Assembly (NCBI RefSeq): GCF_001270495.1
Contig: NZ_LGUR01000048.1
Coordinates: 62,001 to 126,000, forward strand
Direction: 5' to 3'
DNA: 64,000 bases
Source: Streptomyces viridochromogenes
Lineage (GTDB): Bacteria; Actinomycetota; Actinomycetes; Streptomycetales; Streptomycetaceae
Part shown: in pieces, positions 7,198 to 15,928 of the stretch
How positions within the stretch are numbered: position 1 is the first letter of the stretch
Layout of the letters: each line of letters starts with the position of its first letter
Made by a program: the position numbers and the translations under genes
The notes under the pieces: generated by a model
Seen by the model: the letters and a program-made list of their open reading frames with translations, nothing else
Databases searched by the model: none
Told to the model about the DNA's origin: nothing

Positions 7198-9912
7198 GTG
7201 GGACAGTTGAGTCCTCGCAGGACCCATGCGTACAAACCGCTCAGTCTGAAGAGACGTGCGTGGCTGACGGTGGGAGCCGTCGCGCTGAGCGGTGCCGGTG
7301 TCGTGACGTACGCGATCGCGGAACCGTCCGCGCCGGCCGACGCCAAGCGGGAGAGCCGCAAGCCGGCGATCCACACGCTCGAGCTCAAGGACCGCGGCTC
7401 CGGCCGCAAGGGCCTCGCCAGGCAGGGCACCGAGCGCTTCAGCGCGGTGGTGCTGACCTGGAACGACCCCGAGGCGACGGCCAAGGGCAGGCCCGAGGTG
7501 CGCACCCGGGACATCGAGACCGGCGAGTGGTCCGGCTGGCAGAGGGTCGCGCTGGAGTCGAACCAGGCGGACGGCGAGGAGGGCGCGCGGGCCGCCCTGC
7601 GCGGCGGTACGGAGTCGGTGTGGACCGGCGACTCCGACGGCATCGAGGTGCGCGTCGTGAACGCCGACGGCACCGAGGCGGCCGGCCAGCCGACCGGCAT
7701 GGACGTCAAGCTGCTCGACCCCGGCACCGACCCGAAGGGCACGATGCGCCCGGCCGCCTTCGCGGCGGAGGAGACCACGGCACCGGCGACGCAGACCCCC
7801 GTGCCGACGGACCCGGCCTCGCCCACGGAGACGGTCACGCCGACCGACCCGGCCGAGCCCACCGGCTCCCCGGCGCCCACGAACCCGCCGACGCCCACCG
7901 CGACGCCCACCGGCTCGGCGTCCCCGACCGCCTCCCCCTCCCCCACCCCGACCGTCCCCGCACCCCGGCCCTCGACGGTCGTGAAGCCGCCGGTCATCAC
8001 GCAGGCCGAGTGGGGCGCGTCGCCGGACTACGACGGCACACCGGAGTACGGCACCGAGATCAAGGCCGCCGTCATCCACCACACCGGCGTCGACAGCGAC
8101 AACGGCCTGTCCTGTGCCGAGTCCCGGGCCCGGATGCGCACCATCCAGCAGGAACATTTCTCCCGCGGCTACTTCGACATCGGCTACAACTTCGTCGTCG
8201 ACCGGTGCGGCCAGATATTCGAGGGCCGCAGCGGCGGCGCGGACCTGCCGGTGATCGGCGCGCACGACGCCGGATTCAACACCAACACGGTCGGCATCTC
8301 GTACATCGGCAACTTCGAGAAGGCCAAGCCCAGTCGGGCCGGCCTGGACGCGATCGCGCGCATCGTCGCGTGGAAGTTCGGCATGTACGGCATCGACCCG
8401 ACCGGCAAGGTGACGCTGACGTCCGGCGTCCCGCAGGGCTACAGCGGCAACAAGATCCCGGAGGGCACGTCGGTCACGCTGCCCCGGGTCTTCGGCCACC
8501 GGGACACCAACGCCACGGCCTGCCCCGGCGCCAACCTCTACCCCCAGCTCGGCCGGATCGCCCAGGTCGCCAAGACCCCGGGCATCTCGCACGCCCTGGC
8601 CACCTCGGACTTCAACCGGGACGGCATCACCGACCTGGTCGCCGGCACCCCCCGCGCGCTGAGCAACGGCGGCACCCTCACCGTCGTCCCGGGCGGCATC
8701 GACGGCCCGGTCCCCGCCTCGAAGCGGACCCTCACCCAGAACAGCGCCGGCGTCCCCGGCTCCCACGAGTCCGGCGACAACTTCGGCGCCGCCACCGCCT
8801 GGGGCGACGTCAACGGCGACGGCTACGCCGACCTCGCGATCGGCGCGCCCGGCGAGGACGACACCAGCGGCCACGCGGACCGCGGTTCGGTCACGGTGCT
8901 GTACGGCCCGGCGCTCAACTCCGGCTTCTCCTACAGCACGTCGGGCACTGTCACGGCGACCGGCGCCAAGCTCGGCTCCACGGTGGCGGTCGGCGACTTC
9001 AACGGCGACGGCGAGGCGGACGTGTTCGCGGCCGGCACCGGCAAGGGCGGCAACTGGAACGCGCGCCTGACCGGCGGCAACACCGTGGCCGGCACGCTCA
9101 CCACGGCCACCGGCTCCGTCGCCTACCTGGACGCCGCGACCGGCGACTTCAACCGCGACGGCTACGCGGACGTCGCCCTCAACTACCGCGACACGGGCGG
9201 CATCGGCCGCGTGATCCGCTTCGCCGGCTCGGCGACCGGCCTGACCAAGGTCGGCGTGCTCTCCGTCAAGGGCGGCCGCTCCATCGCCGCGGGCGACGTC
9301 AACGGCAACGGCTACGACGACATCGTCATCGGCCAGCCGGTGGCCTCGGAGTCGGGCGGCAGGTCCGGCGGCCAGATCACCATGGTCCCCGGCACGTCGA
9401 GCGGCTTCACCACGACCGGCATGACGACGATCCACCAGGACACGACCGACGTCGCCGGCGGCAACGAGTCCGGTGACAACTTCGGCGCCTCGGTCTCGGT
9501 CGGCGACTACAACGCCGACGGCTTCGCCGACGCCCTCACCGGCATCCCCGGCGAGGACTTCCCGCGCGCCGGCGTGAACCAGTCCAACGCGGGTGACGTG
9601 CTGCTGGTCAAGGCCACGGCGTCCGGCCTGACCGGCACCGGCTCGGTCCGCTTCTCGCAGGAGACGTCCGGCGTCCCCGGCACCGGGGAGGGCGGCGACC
9701 TGTTCGGCTCGTCGGTGTCGCTGACGGACCTGTCGGGCTACGGCCGCGCCGACCTGACGCTCGGCGCGGAGGGCGAGGACGGCACGGACGGCATCGTCAT
9801 GTACGTCCCGAGCAACAGCACCGGCCTCGGCTATTCCCAGGCGCTCATCTACAGCAAGACCGCCCTGGGCACCCCGACGGACGCCCATCTGGGCCAGACG
9901 CTGACGCCGTAA
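7198..9912 (+). CDS. secreted N-acetylmuramoyl-L-alanine amidase with FG-GAP repeats
   Basis: Large exported enzyme (904 residues) expected to cut the bond between MurNAc and L-Ala in peptidoglycan. Domains in order: basic N-terminus and signal segment (AWLTVGAVALSGAGVVTYAIA, about 20-43); an unassigned region to about 190; a Pro/Thr/Ser linker (about 195-262); a PGRP/amidase_2 domain with VIHHTG (about 292), SRGYFDIGYNFVVD, EGRSGG, GAHDAGFNTNTVGISYIGNF and the zinc-ligand segment HRDTNATACPG; then seven FG-GAP/calcium-loop motifs starting near residues 471, 537, 600, 650, 700, 770 and 844 (DFNRDG, DVNGDG, DFNGDG and so on), enough for a beta-propeller. The start is GTG 7198 with a weak ribosome site. 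It is flanked by hairpins on both sides. Confidence 0.9.
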   Translation: MGQLSPRRTHAYKPLSLKRRAWLTVGAVALSGAGVVTYAIAEPSAPADAKRESRKPAIHTLELKDRGSGRKGLARQGTERFSAVVLTWNDPEATAKGRPEVRTRDIETGEWSGWQRVALESNQADGEEGARAALRGGTESVWTGDSDGIEVRVVNADGTEAAGQPTGMDVKLLDPGTDPKGTMRPAAFAAEETTAPATQTPVPTDPASPTETVTPTDPAEPTGSPAPTNPPTPTATPTGSASPTASPSPTPTVPAPRPSTVVKPPVITQAEWGASPDYDGTPEYGTEIKAAVIHHTGVDSDNGLSCAESRARMRTIQQEHFSRGYFDIGYNFVVDRCGQIFEGRSGGADLPVIGAHDAGFNTNTVGISYIGNFEKAKPSRAGLDAIARIVAWKFGMYGIDPTGKVTLTSGVPQGYSGNKIPEGTSVTLPRVFGHRDTNATACPGANLYPQLGRIAQVAKTPGISHALATSDFNRDGITDLVAGTPRALSNGGTLTVVPGGIDGPVPASKRTLTQNSAGVPGSHESGDNFGAATAWGDVNGDGYADLAIGAPGEDDTSGHADRGSVTVLYGPALNSGFSYSTSGTVTATGAKLGSTVAVGDFNGDGEADVFAAGTGKGGNWNARLTGGNTVAGTLTTATGSVAYLDAATGDFNRDGYADVALNYRDTGGIGRVIRFAGSATGLTKVGVLSVKGGRSIAAGDVNGNGYDDIVIGQPVASESGGRSGGQITMVPGTSSGFTTTGMTTIHQDTTDVAGGNESGDNFGASVSVGDYNADGFADALTGIPGEDFPRAGVNQSNAGDVLLVKATASGLTGTGSVRFSQETSGVPGTGEGGDLFGSSVSLTDLSGYGRADLTLGAEGEDGTDGIVMYVPSNSTGLGYSQALIYSKTALGTPTDAHLGQTLTP

Positions 9913-9951
9913 CCGCCGAGGTATCCGGCCGGATGTCCGCCGAGAGCAGCT

Positions 9952-9995
9952 GACCCGGCCGGGACCCCGCCCATTCACGGGGTCCCGGCCGGGTC
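9952..9995. terminator. bidirectional hairpin between convergent genes
   Basis: An 18-bp perfect stem (9952-9969 with 9978-9995) and an 8-nt loop lying between the amidase stop (9912) and the stop of the convergent minus-strand gene (10017). The symmetry allows it to serve both strands. Confidence 0.88.
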
Positions 9996-10016
9996 ATGTC
10001 CTCGACGGCCGCCGCC

Positions 10017-10412
10017 TTATCGCCCCGACCAACCGCTCGTCGCGTCCCGGCACAGCAACCGCAGCGACCCGTCGCCCGCGAAGCACCGCCGCGCCTCGTC
10101 GATCGGATCCCACAGCCGTCCGTCGGGCGTGCGGATCCAGTGGTCGCCACCCGACGCCCACCACTCGGCACCCGTCTGACGGGCGATCACCTCACCGGCG
10201 TACGCACCGAGACCGCGCAGTGTGTTCTCCACGGCGGCGTACGGCGTCCGTTCACGGCGCAGTTCCTCGATCATCCGGTCGACCCGCCACAGGCTCTGCG
10301 CCGAGTAGTCGAGTCGCAGTCGCGCCCCCTCGCGCATCGTCGCCACCGCGTCCGCCGCCCACCGAACCGGCTTGGTCGCAGCTGAGGGCCTGGTTTCCTG
10401 CTGAGTCGTCAC
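10017..10412 (-). CDS. conserved hypothetical protein, 131 aa
   Basis: Not recognised with confidence. From the GTG at 10412 the protein reads TTQQETRPSAATKPVRWAA and continues with LRLDYSAQSLWRVDRMIEELR, a helical part (NTLRGLGAYAGEVIARQTGAEWW) and a C-terminal WDPIDEARRCF; it is probably a small soluble globular protein. An in-frame GTG at 10523 would add 37 residues of unlikely composition, so the shorter form is preferred, although its ribosome site (AGGA) is weak. It converges on the amidase. Confidence 0.6.
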   Translation of the reverse strand: MTTQQETRPSAATKPVRWAADAVATMREGARLRLDYSAQSLWRVDRMIEELRRERTPYAAVENTLRGLGAYAGEVIARQTGAEWWASGGDHWIRTPDGRLWDPIDEARRCFAGDGSLRLLCRDATSGWSGR

Positions 10413-10577
10413 ATCCTGGAGAGCGTGGCCGAACTGCGTTTCGTCACCCGGATTCGGGGGTTGCCCGGGACCGGTGCAGGACCGCCCCACCTCCGCCCCA
10501 TGAATGTCACAGGACTCCCTCACACACCAGGTTTACGCGGGAGTGACGCTTCGCCGCCCCCGTGCGCTCAGTCACTG

Positions 10578-11072
10578 ATGAACATGTGCTTCCATCTCCG
10601 AGCGGTGCCGCCCTCGGCGCTGCGCAACAGCCCGACCTGGTTCCAGCGTCTGTTCGAGGACGACTGGGACACCGTGCGGGAACGGATCGGCCGGCACCGC
10701 GAGGAGGTGCTCGACAGGCGGTACGGCGAGGTCGAGCTCCTCTACTCCGGCATCCCCCCGAACCACGCACCGGGCGGCCCTCGCACCCATGTGGTCCTCG
10801 GCGGCCGCCCGGTCCTGCACCCCGACCCGCCCCTGCAGCCGTTCCTGGTGCTCACCGCGGCCCAGGTGAGCGGAGTCGCCGAGTACCTCAAGGCGGCCGA
10901 CTTCGACGACCTGTGGCGCCACGCGCGCGGGAGGCTGCTGCGGCCGTACGGCGCGACGGACGCGGAACCCGAGGTCCGCGGTCTCTTCGCGGCGACACAC
11001 CGCGACCTCTCCGCCTTCTACACGCAGACGGCCCGGTACGGCGACGCGGTGGTCAAGTGGCTGATGGCCTGA
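10578..11072 (+). CDS. DUF1877-type protein
   Basis: About 164 residues beginning MNMCFHLRAVPPSAL. The N-terminal MxMxFHLRAVP pattern, SPTWFQRLFEDDW, and later LVLTAAQVSGVAEYLKAADFDDLWR are typical of the DUF1877/YfbM family, whose function is unknown. ATG 10578 or ATG 10584 could start it; neither has a clear ribosome site. It stands alone between divergent and convergent small hypothetical genes. Confidence 0.65.
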   Translation: MNMCFHLRAVPPSALRNSPTWFQRLFEDDWDTVRERIGRHREEVLDRRYGEVELLYSGIPPNHAPGGPRTHVVLGGRPVLHPDPPLQPFLVLTAAQVSGVAEYLKAADFDDLWRHARGRLLRPYGATDAEPEVRGLFAATHRDLSAFYTQTARYGDAVVKWLMA

Positions 11073-11104
11073 CGGACCGCCGCGATGCCGGGGCCGACGG
11101 CCGG

Positions 11105-11719
11105 TCAGCCCCTCCCCCGGGCCCGCCGCGACACCACCGCCCGCAGCACCCGCCGCCCCTCCGTCGACACCTCGAGCGCCCGGCGCAGCCCGCCCGCACC
11201 ATGCCCGGCGAGGATCTCCAGGACGCTGATCTGGCGGCGCAGTTCGGCGGCGACCAGCGGCGACATGCCCGCCGTACGGCCCTCGACGGGGCCGGCACCT
11301 TCCGCGCGCGCCGAGCTGAGCGCCTCGGGCAGCGCGCCGGCCGAGGACGCGTCGTCCTCCGCGGGGTCGAGGAGCCGGTGTATCTGGAGCGAGGCGACGG
11401 AGCAGGCGTCGGCCCAGATCCGCGCCTCGGCGGCGGACCGTACGGCCGGGGCCGCGGCCAGCATCCGCCGGGCGAGCAGCGCGGCCTCGTCCTCGACGTC
11501 CTCGTCGTCCACGATTTCGGCGACGCCCAGCTTCCCGCGTACCTGCTCCAGCAGTTCGCCCCAGGCGGTCGGCTCCCCGCCCGCCGCGAGGTTCGCCCAC
11601 AGCGGCCGCAGAACCTCGTCGTCACCTCCGAGCAGGGGCACACACCGATCCAAACAAGCCAACCCGCTGGCGGCCAGTCCGCGTTCGTCGGCCTGAGCGA
11701 TCAGTTCCACCAGGCTCAT
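11105..11719 (-). CDS. hypothetical protein, 204 aa
   Basis: Not recognised. Seen: an Ala/Leu/Glu-rich, mostly helical, soluble protein (SLVELIAQADERGLAASGL, EILAGHGAGGLRRALEV) with an acidic stretch DDEDVEDEAALL in the first half. ATG 11719 has an excellent GGGAGG five bases upstream; ATG 11746 in the same frame (reading TDPLREAW) is possible but has no ribosome site. No signal peptide or membrane segment. Confidence 0.6.
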   Translation of the reverse strand: MSLVELIAQADERGLAASGLACLDRCVPLLGGDDEVLRPLWANLAAGGEPTAWGELLEQVRGKLGVAEIVDDEDVEDEAALLARRMLAAAPAVRSAAEARIWADACSVASLQIHRLLDPAEDDASSAGALPEALSSARAEGAGPVEGRTAGMSPLVAAELRRQISVLEILAGHGAGGLRRALEVSTEGRRVLRAVVSRRARGRG

Positions 11720-11837
11720 CCACGCCTCCCTAAGCGGGTCAGTCATGAGGGTCGGGGTCCCCGCACAGGCCCCTGGAAGGGCCCCTTCCTTAACGGAGCC
11801 CGCACCTCCCCTTACTGCGTGCAACGGCCCGTGAGTG

Positions 11838-12341
11838 TCACAGGGGTACGACGCCGAGCCGGTCGAGCAACCGAAAGAAGAGGTTTTCGGCCAAAGGATC
11901 CGCTTCAGCGGTGAGTACGTCGATCAACGACTCGGCGTTCACCTCGTGCCCCGCCTCGGCGGCCCAGCCGACGGCGCGCTCGGCGGCGTCACCGGGTTCG
12001 AGAAAGTAGTCCTCCAGCGTGAGCCCCTCGTTCCCGGCGCCGAGGTACCCGGCCATCGCGGCCCGCGCCAGACAGGTCGTCCACGCGCCGCTCTCCGGCG
12101 CCGCCGCCTCCACCACCACGGAGGCGCTGTCCATGACGTATCCGAAGAGCGCGGGCGCCCCGGTCTCACCGGACAGGGCGTTCATGCTCCCGACCTCGCC
12201 GTCCCCGCTCGGGTACTCCCAGACCTGCCAGCCGCCGGGCGCCTCCTCGCGCAGGGTCATCCCCTCCGCGCCGGCCAGCGCGTCCAGCTCCGCCAGCGGC
12301 CGCTCCCCGCGGCCCACGACGAAGTACCCCCAGTAGCCCAT
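11838..12341 (-). CDS. hypothetical protein, 167 aa
   Basis: Not recognised. It begins GYWGYFVVGRGERPLAELDAL after the ATG at 12341, preceded by AGGGGGAAC. It is acidic, with a central MDSASVVVEAAAPESGAWTTCL segment and a C-terminal LIDVLTAEADPLAENLFFRLL. The composition suggests a soluble cytoplasmic protein. It follows the same strand as the GH20 gene but is separated by 87 bases and lies downstream of it. Confidence 0.6.
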   Translation of the reverse strand: MGYWGYFVVGRGERPLAELDALAGAEGMTLREEAPGGWQVWEYPSGDGEVGSMNALSGETGAPALFGYVMDSASVVVEAAAPESGAWTTCLARAAMAGYLGAGNEGLTLEDYFLEPGDAAERAVGWAAEAGHEVNAESLIDVLTAEADPLAENLFFRLLDRLGVVPL

Positions 12342-12428
12342 TCCAGTTCCCCCTGGCAGTCCGTACGGCCAGGGCCGAATACACCACATTCGTACGGGGG
12401 TTCGCAGCCGTATCGGCCAATCCGCAGT

Positions 12429-14102
12429 TCAGTTCAGGCGGTCGGCGAGAGCCCTGAACTCGGCCCAGGACAACTCCGGCTCACCTGTGTCCCACAGCTT
12501 CTGCACCGTCGCCCGCAGCGGCATCCGGATCCCGGCGGCGACCTGTTCCTGCGTCTGCGAGTTCGCCAGGTCGCACCACACCGCGAAGGACCCGCCCAGG
12601 ATCTGGTCGTCGTACGTGGCCGGCACGGGCGTCGTCCCGCGCAGGACCCGCGGCGTCCACTGTTCGTAGATGCGCTGGCCCGTGGGATAGACGAAGGTCT
12701 GCGGCTGGCCGAGCACGTAGTAGAGGAACTCGTCGTTGTAGTTGATGACCTTCCGCCCCTCCCTCAGGTACTCCAGCGGCAGCCGGGCGCCGATCTCCTT
12801 GCCCGTCCAGTAGGCCACCTGGATGTCCTTGTCCGGCTGGACGGAGGTGCCCCGGAAGAACCCGTCGTTCCACGCGCGCGGCGTGCGGTCGTGGGCGCGG
12901 ACGGTGTCGGCGCGGTCGTTGAGCCATCCGGTCGCGAGGTCGGCGACGGTGCCGCCGGAGCCGTAGGCCTCCCGGGCGGCGGTGGCGAGCTGCGGGTAGG
13001 ACGCCTCGGGGTTCGAGACGACCAGCGCCTGGTACTCGTCGCCGCCGAGGTGCCACTGGCTCCCCGGGAAGAGCCCGGCGAACTCGTTCAGCAGGTCGTC
13101 GACGATCTCGGCGGACTCGGGCTTGGAGATGTCGACGGCGCCCCGCGTCGCGACACCGTTCACGTTGCGCAGCTGGAGATCGGGGTGCGCGGCGATGACG
13201 GCGCCCAGATGCCCGGGCGAGTCGATCTCGGGCACGACGGTGATGTGCCGGCTCTCGGCCAGCCGGACGATCTTCCTGACCTGCGCCTTGGTGAGGTGCT
13301 GCTGGGACACGATCTCGGGATGCGAGGTGGACTCGATCCGGAAGCCCTGGTCGTCGGAGAAGTGCAGACCCAGCTGGTTGAACTTCAGGTCCCCCAGCTC
13401 CCGCACCCGGTCCTCGATCCAGTCCGCGGTGAAGTGCTTGCGGGCGATGTCGAGCATGAACCCGCGCACCGGCTTGGCCGGCTCGTCCCGCACGACGCCC
13501 TCGGGCGCCGTACCCCCGTCCTGGACCTCCTGCTTCAGCGTCCGGGTCCCGTAGAAGACCCCCGCCTCACCGGGCCCGCTGATGGTCACGCGGCCGCCGC
13601 GCACGGTCATGGAGTACGACTCCGGATCCGCTCCCTCGTCGTCGTTCAGGGCCAGCCGCACATCCCCGGTCCGCACGTCGTCCTTCTCGCCGGCGTACGC
13701 AAGCCCCAGCTCACCGGCGATGAGCCGCCCCTCGTCGGCGAGCTCCGCGTCGTTCACGACGACCCGCTCCTGCTTCGCCGGACGCCAGCCGGGGCCCCGG
13801 GCGGCGGTGTGGGAGGTGACGGCCGGGATGGTGCGCGGGGCCTTCGAGAGCGGATACGACCGAGTGGGTGACGGAGTCGGGGTGGGCGCCGCCTCCGGGG
13901 CAGCGGGCGAGGCGGCCTCGGATATGCCCGGGGCGGACCGCCGCTGCTCCGAGCCGGCCGGCTCTCCGTCGTCGCCGGTGGCCAGGAGCCCGAGGCTCAC
14001 CCCGGCCGCGACCGTCACCACGACCACCGCGACGATCAGCACCCACGTCTGCTTCAGCACCCGTTCGGCCGGTGCCCGGCGCCTGTGCTTGTGCTGGCTC
14101 AC
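12429..14102 (-). CDS. membrane-anchored beta-N-acetylhexosaminidase (GH20)
   Basis: Family 20 glycosidase releasing terminal GlcNAc from chitin- or peptidoglycan-derived sugars outside the cell. Seen: an N-terminal anchor or uncleaved signal (WVLIVAVVVVTVAAGVSLGLL, about residues 20-40), an Ala/Pro/Ser linker, a GH20b-like domain (about 95-205), and the catalytic barrel starting at RGFMLDIARKHF, with LHFSDDQGFR, PEIDSPGHLGA and the catalytic Asp355-Glu356 pair in HLGGDEYQ. Length of 557 is normal for the secreted family. GTG 14102 is the start. No operon partner is evident. Confidence 0.9.
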   Translation of the reverse strand: MSQHKHRRRAPAERVLKQTWVLIVAVVVVTVAAGVSLGLLATGDDGEPAGSEQRRSAPGISEAASPAAPEAAPTPTPSPTRSYPLSKAPRTIPAVTSHTAARGPGWRPAKQERVVVNDAELADEGRLIAGELGLAYAGEKDDVRTGDVRLALNDDEGADPESYSMTVRGGRVTISGPGEAGVFYGTRTLKQEVQDGGTAPEGVVRDEPAKPVRGFMLDIARKHFTADWIEDRVRELGDLKFNQLGLHFSDDQGFRIESTSHPEIVSQQHLTKAQVRKIVRLAESRHITVVPEIDSPGHLGAVIAAHPDLQLRNVNGVATRGAVDISKPESAEIVDDLLNEFAGLFPGSQWHLGGDEYQALVVSNPEASYPQLATAAREAYGSGGTVADLATGWLNDRADTVRAHDRTPRAWNDGFFRGTSVQPDKDIQVAYWTGKEIGARLPLEYLREGRKVINYNDEFLYYVLGQPQTFVYPTGQRIYEQWTPRVLRGTTPVPATYDDQILGGSFAVWCDLANSQTQEQVAAGIRMPLRATVQKLWDTGEPELSWAEFRALADRLN

Positions 14103-14257
14103 ATCGCCAACCTAGGCCCTGTGAGCTCAGCTCGCCGTCCAGGGAACGTTCCGAAACTCTCCCGTTCGACTGAAATTCGGGCATCCGTCGGACACGTCAC
14201 GTCCACACTCGGTAACGTGGCGCCACTCCTGCCCCAGAATCCCCTGTCGAAACCCAC

Positions 14258-14854
14258 GTGACGCCCACACACCTTCCTGGCCGAGTCGCCATACCGTCGC
14301 TGCCCGAGCAGACCCGTACTCCACCGTCTCCCACCGCGCTGGAGTCCTTCAACACGGCCCCCGCCGACGAGGTCCGACGGGCCCTCCTCAGCTGCCTGCG
14401 CAGCCCCCGCTGGGCCGACCGCATCGCCGACCACCGCCCGTACCCCGACGTCGACTCCCTGCTGGCCGCATCCGACGAGGCGGCGTACGACCTGACTCCG
14501 GGAGACCTGACGCAGGCCCTGGCAGGAGAAACGTTGCCGGTGCTCCCGAAGGGCGCTTACGGGGCGGCCCACACGGCACTCAGCGCCGCGAGCGCCGCAT
14601 ACGAGGCCAGGTTCGGACACGCGTTCGTCATCTGCGTGGACGGCCTGACGCCGAACGAGGCCCTCGACCACGCCCTGGCCGGAATCCGGTCACGATTGAC
14701 AAACGATCCGGAAGAGGAGCGGGTCGTTGCGGCAGAGGAACTCCGGCGCCTGGCAAGAGGACGGCTGATCGATGTCCTCAGGGGCGCGAGGAACTGCGCG
14801 ACCAGCCACAACGCGCCCACACTCGGCAAATACCAGGACACCTCGGCCCCTTAG
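14258..14854 (+). CDS. uraD: OHCU decarboxylase-like protein with repeat-derived tail
   Basis: Resembles 2-oxo-4-hydroxy-4-carboxy-5-ureidoimidazoline decarboxylase, the last step from urate to S-allantoin. Seen: LESFNTAPADEVRRALLSCLRSPRWADRI near residue 28, a helical core, FGHAFVICVDGLTPNEAL and EERVVAAEELRRLARGRL. The final 24 residues or so are encoded by a dispersed repeat (14778-14813) and look foreign. No other purine-degradation gene is nearby, and the catalytic His usual near SARPY/RPY is not evident beyond HRPY (residue 67), so activity is uncertain. GTG 14258 is the start. Confidence 0.65.
   Translation: MTPTHLPGRVAIPSLPEQTRTPPSPTALESFNTAPADEVRRALLSCLRSPRWADRIADHRPYPDVDSLLAASDEAAYDLTPGDLTQALAGETLPVLPKGAYGAAHTALSAASAAYEARFGHAFVICVDGLTPNEALDHALAGIRSRLTNDPEEERVVAAEELRRLARGRLIDVLRGARNCATSHNAPTLGKYQDTSAP
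14778..14813 (+). repeat. dispersed Streptomyces-type repeat inside a gene 3' end
   Basis: The block starts AGGGGCGCGAGGAACTGCGC and continues GACCAGCCACAACGC. The same block, slightly diverged, occurs at 41475-41510 in an intergenic region. From memory, this GGGGCGCGGGGAACTGCGCGACCAGCC family is scattered widely through Streptomyces genomes. Confidence 0.75.
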
Positions 14855-15021
14855 CCGCCAATACCCCATCCGCGTGCCACTTTGATCACATACCCAGCCC
14901 CCCGCTAAGCCGCGCAGCGCCACGTGGATACGATGCTGAGGGCCGGTGGACCGTACCCGGCCGGGCCCGACCGACAGCACAAGCCGGCAGGCCCCGATAC
15001 CCCGCTCCCGGAGGGACTTCC

Positions 15022-15402
15022 GTGCCGGCTGGAACGCTGTACCGCGGCCGGGAAGGAATGTGGTCCTGGGTGGCTCATCGAGTCACCGGCGTCCTCATCT
15101 TCTTCTTCCTGTTCGTTCACGTGCTGGACACCGCTCTCGTCCGCGTCTCCCCCGAGGACTACGACAAGGTCGTAGCCACGTACAAGACGCCGATCGTCGC
15201 GCTGCTGGAGTACGGCCTCGTCGCCGCCATCCTCTTCCACGCGCTCAACGGCCTGCGCGTCATCGCCGTCGACTTCTGGTCGAAGGGGCCGCGCTACCAG
15301 AAGCAGATGCTCTGGTCCGTCGTCGGCCTCTGGCTGGTGCTGATGCTCGGGGCGATCTACCCCGTCCTCGGCCACGCCGCTCGTGAACTCTTCGGGAGCT
15401 GA
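15022..15402 (+). CDS. sdhC: succinate dehydrogenase cytochrome b556 subunit
   Basis: Membrane anchor subunit of respiratory complex II, 126 residues. Three hydrophobic helices are visible: MWSWVAHRVTGVLIFFFLFVHV (with the His of SWVAHRVTG and the FVHV His as likely heme or quinone ligands), LLEYGLVAAILFHALNGLRVI, and WSVVGLWLVLMLGAIYPVL. GTG 15022 is preceded by GGAGGG seven bases upstream. It is the first gene of sdhCDAB, with nine bases to sdhD. Confidence 0.95.
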   Translation: MPAGTLYRGREGMWSWVAHRVTGVLIFFFLFVHVLDTALVRVSPEDYDKVVATYKTPIVALLEYGLVAAILFHALNGLRVIAVDFWSKGPRYQKQMLWSVVGLWLVLMLGAIYPVLGHAARELFGS

Positions 15403-15411
15403 CGCGTAAGC

Positions 15412-15906
15412 ATGTCGAACAACACAGTCACCACTGAGAAGACCGCCGCCGGTATCGGCCCGGTGGAGGGCGAGTCCCTCTACAACGTCGACAACCCGGC
15501 CCCGTACATCGAGGCGCCGCGCAAGCGCACCAAGAAGACGCCGCGGTCCACCCGTGGCAACTTCGAGATGGCCGCCTGGCTGTTCATGCGCCTGTCCGGC
15601 ATCGTGCTGGTCGTCCTCGTCATCGGCCACCTGCTGATCCAGCTCGTGCTGGACGGCGGCGTCTCCAAGATCGGCTTCGCCTTCGTGGCCGGCCGCTGGG
15701 CGTCCCCGTTCTGGCAGGTCTGGGACCTGCTGATGCTGTGGCTCGCGATGCTGCACGGCGCCAACGGCCTGCGCACGGTCATCAACGACTACGCGGAGCG
15801 CGCGAACACCCGCCTGTGGCTGAAGGGCCTGCTCTACACCGCCACGGTGTTCACCATCCTGCTGGGCACGCTGGTGATCTTCACCTTCGACCCGAACATC
15901 CGCTAG
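15412..15906 (+). CDS. sdhD: succinate dehydrogenase membrane anchor subunit
   Basis: Second anchor subunit of complex II, 164 residues. It has a hydrophilic N-terminal extension of about 55 residues (through [16 protein letters not shown]), then three helices: [42 protein letters not shown] and [20 protein letters not shown]. Arg/His residues in FMRLSG and GHLL are likely quinone or heme contacts. ATG 15412 lies nine bases after sdhC and the ribosome site GGGAG overlaps the sdhC end. Confidence 0.95.
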   Translation: MSNNTVTTEKTAAGIGPVEGESLYNVDNPAPYIEAPRKRTKKTPRSTRGNFEMAAWLFMRLSGIVLVVLVIGHLLIQLVLDGGVSKIGFAFVAGRWASPFWQVWDLLMLWLAMLHGANGLRTVINDYAERANTRLWLKGLLYTATVFTILLGTLVIFTFDPNIR

Positions 15907-15928
15907 GCACGGGGCTGAGGCAACCACC

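Noticed and set aside
7189..9978. Very long open frame on the strand opposite the amidase gene
   Set aside because: It has the Arg/Ala/Val/Gly composition of high-GC antisense frames, no domain, and the plus strand encodes an unambiguous enzyme.
14882..14934. Possible sdh promoter with -10 TACGAT at 14929-14934
   Set aside because: No acceptable -35 hexamer at 16-19 bp; left uncalled.
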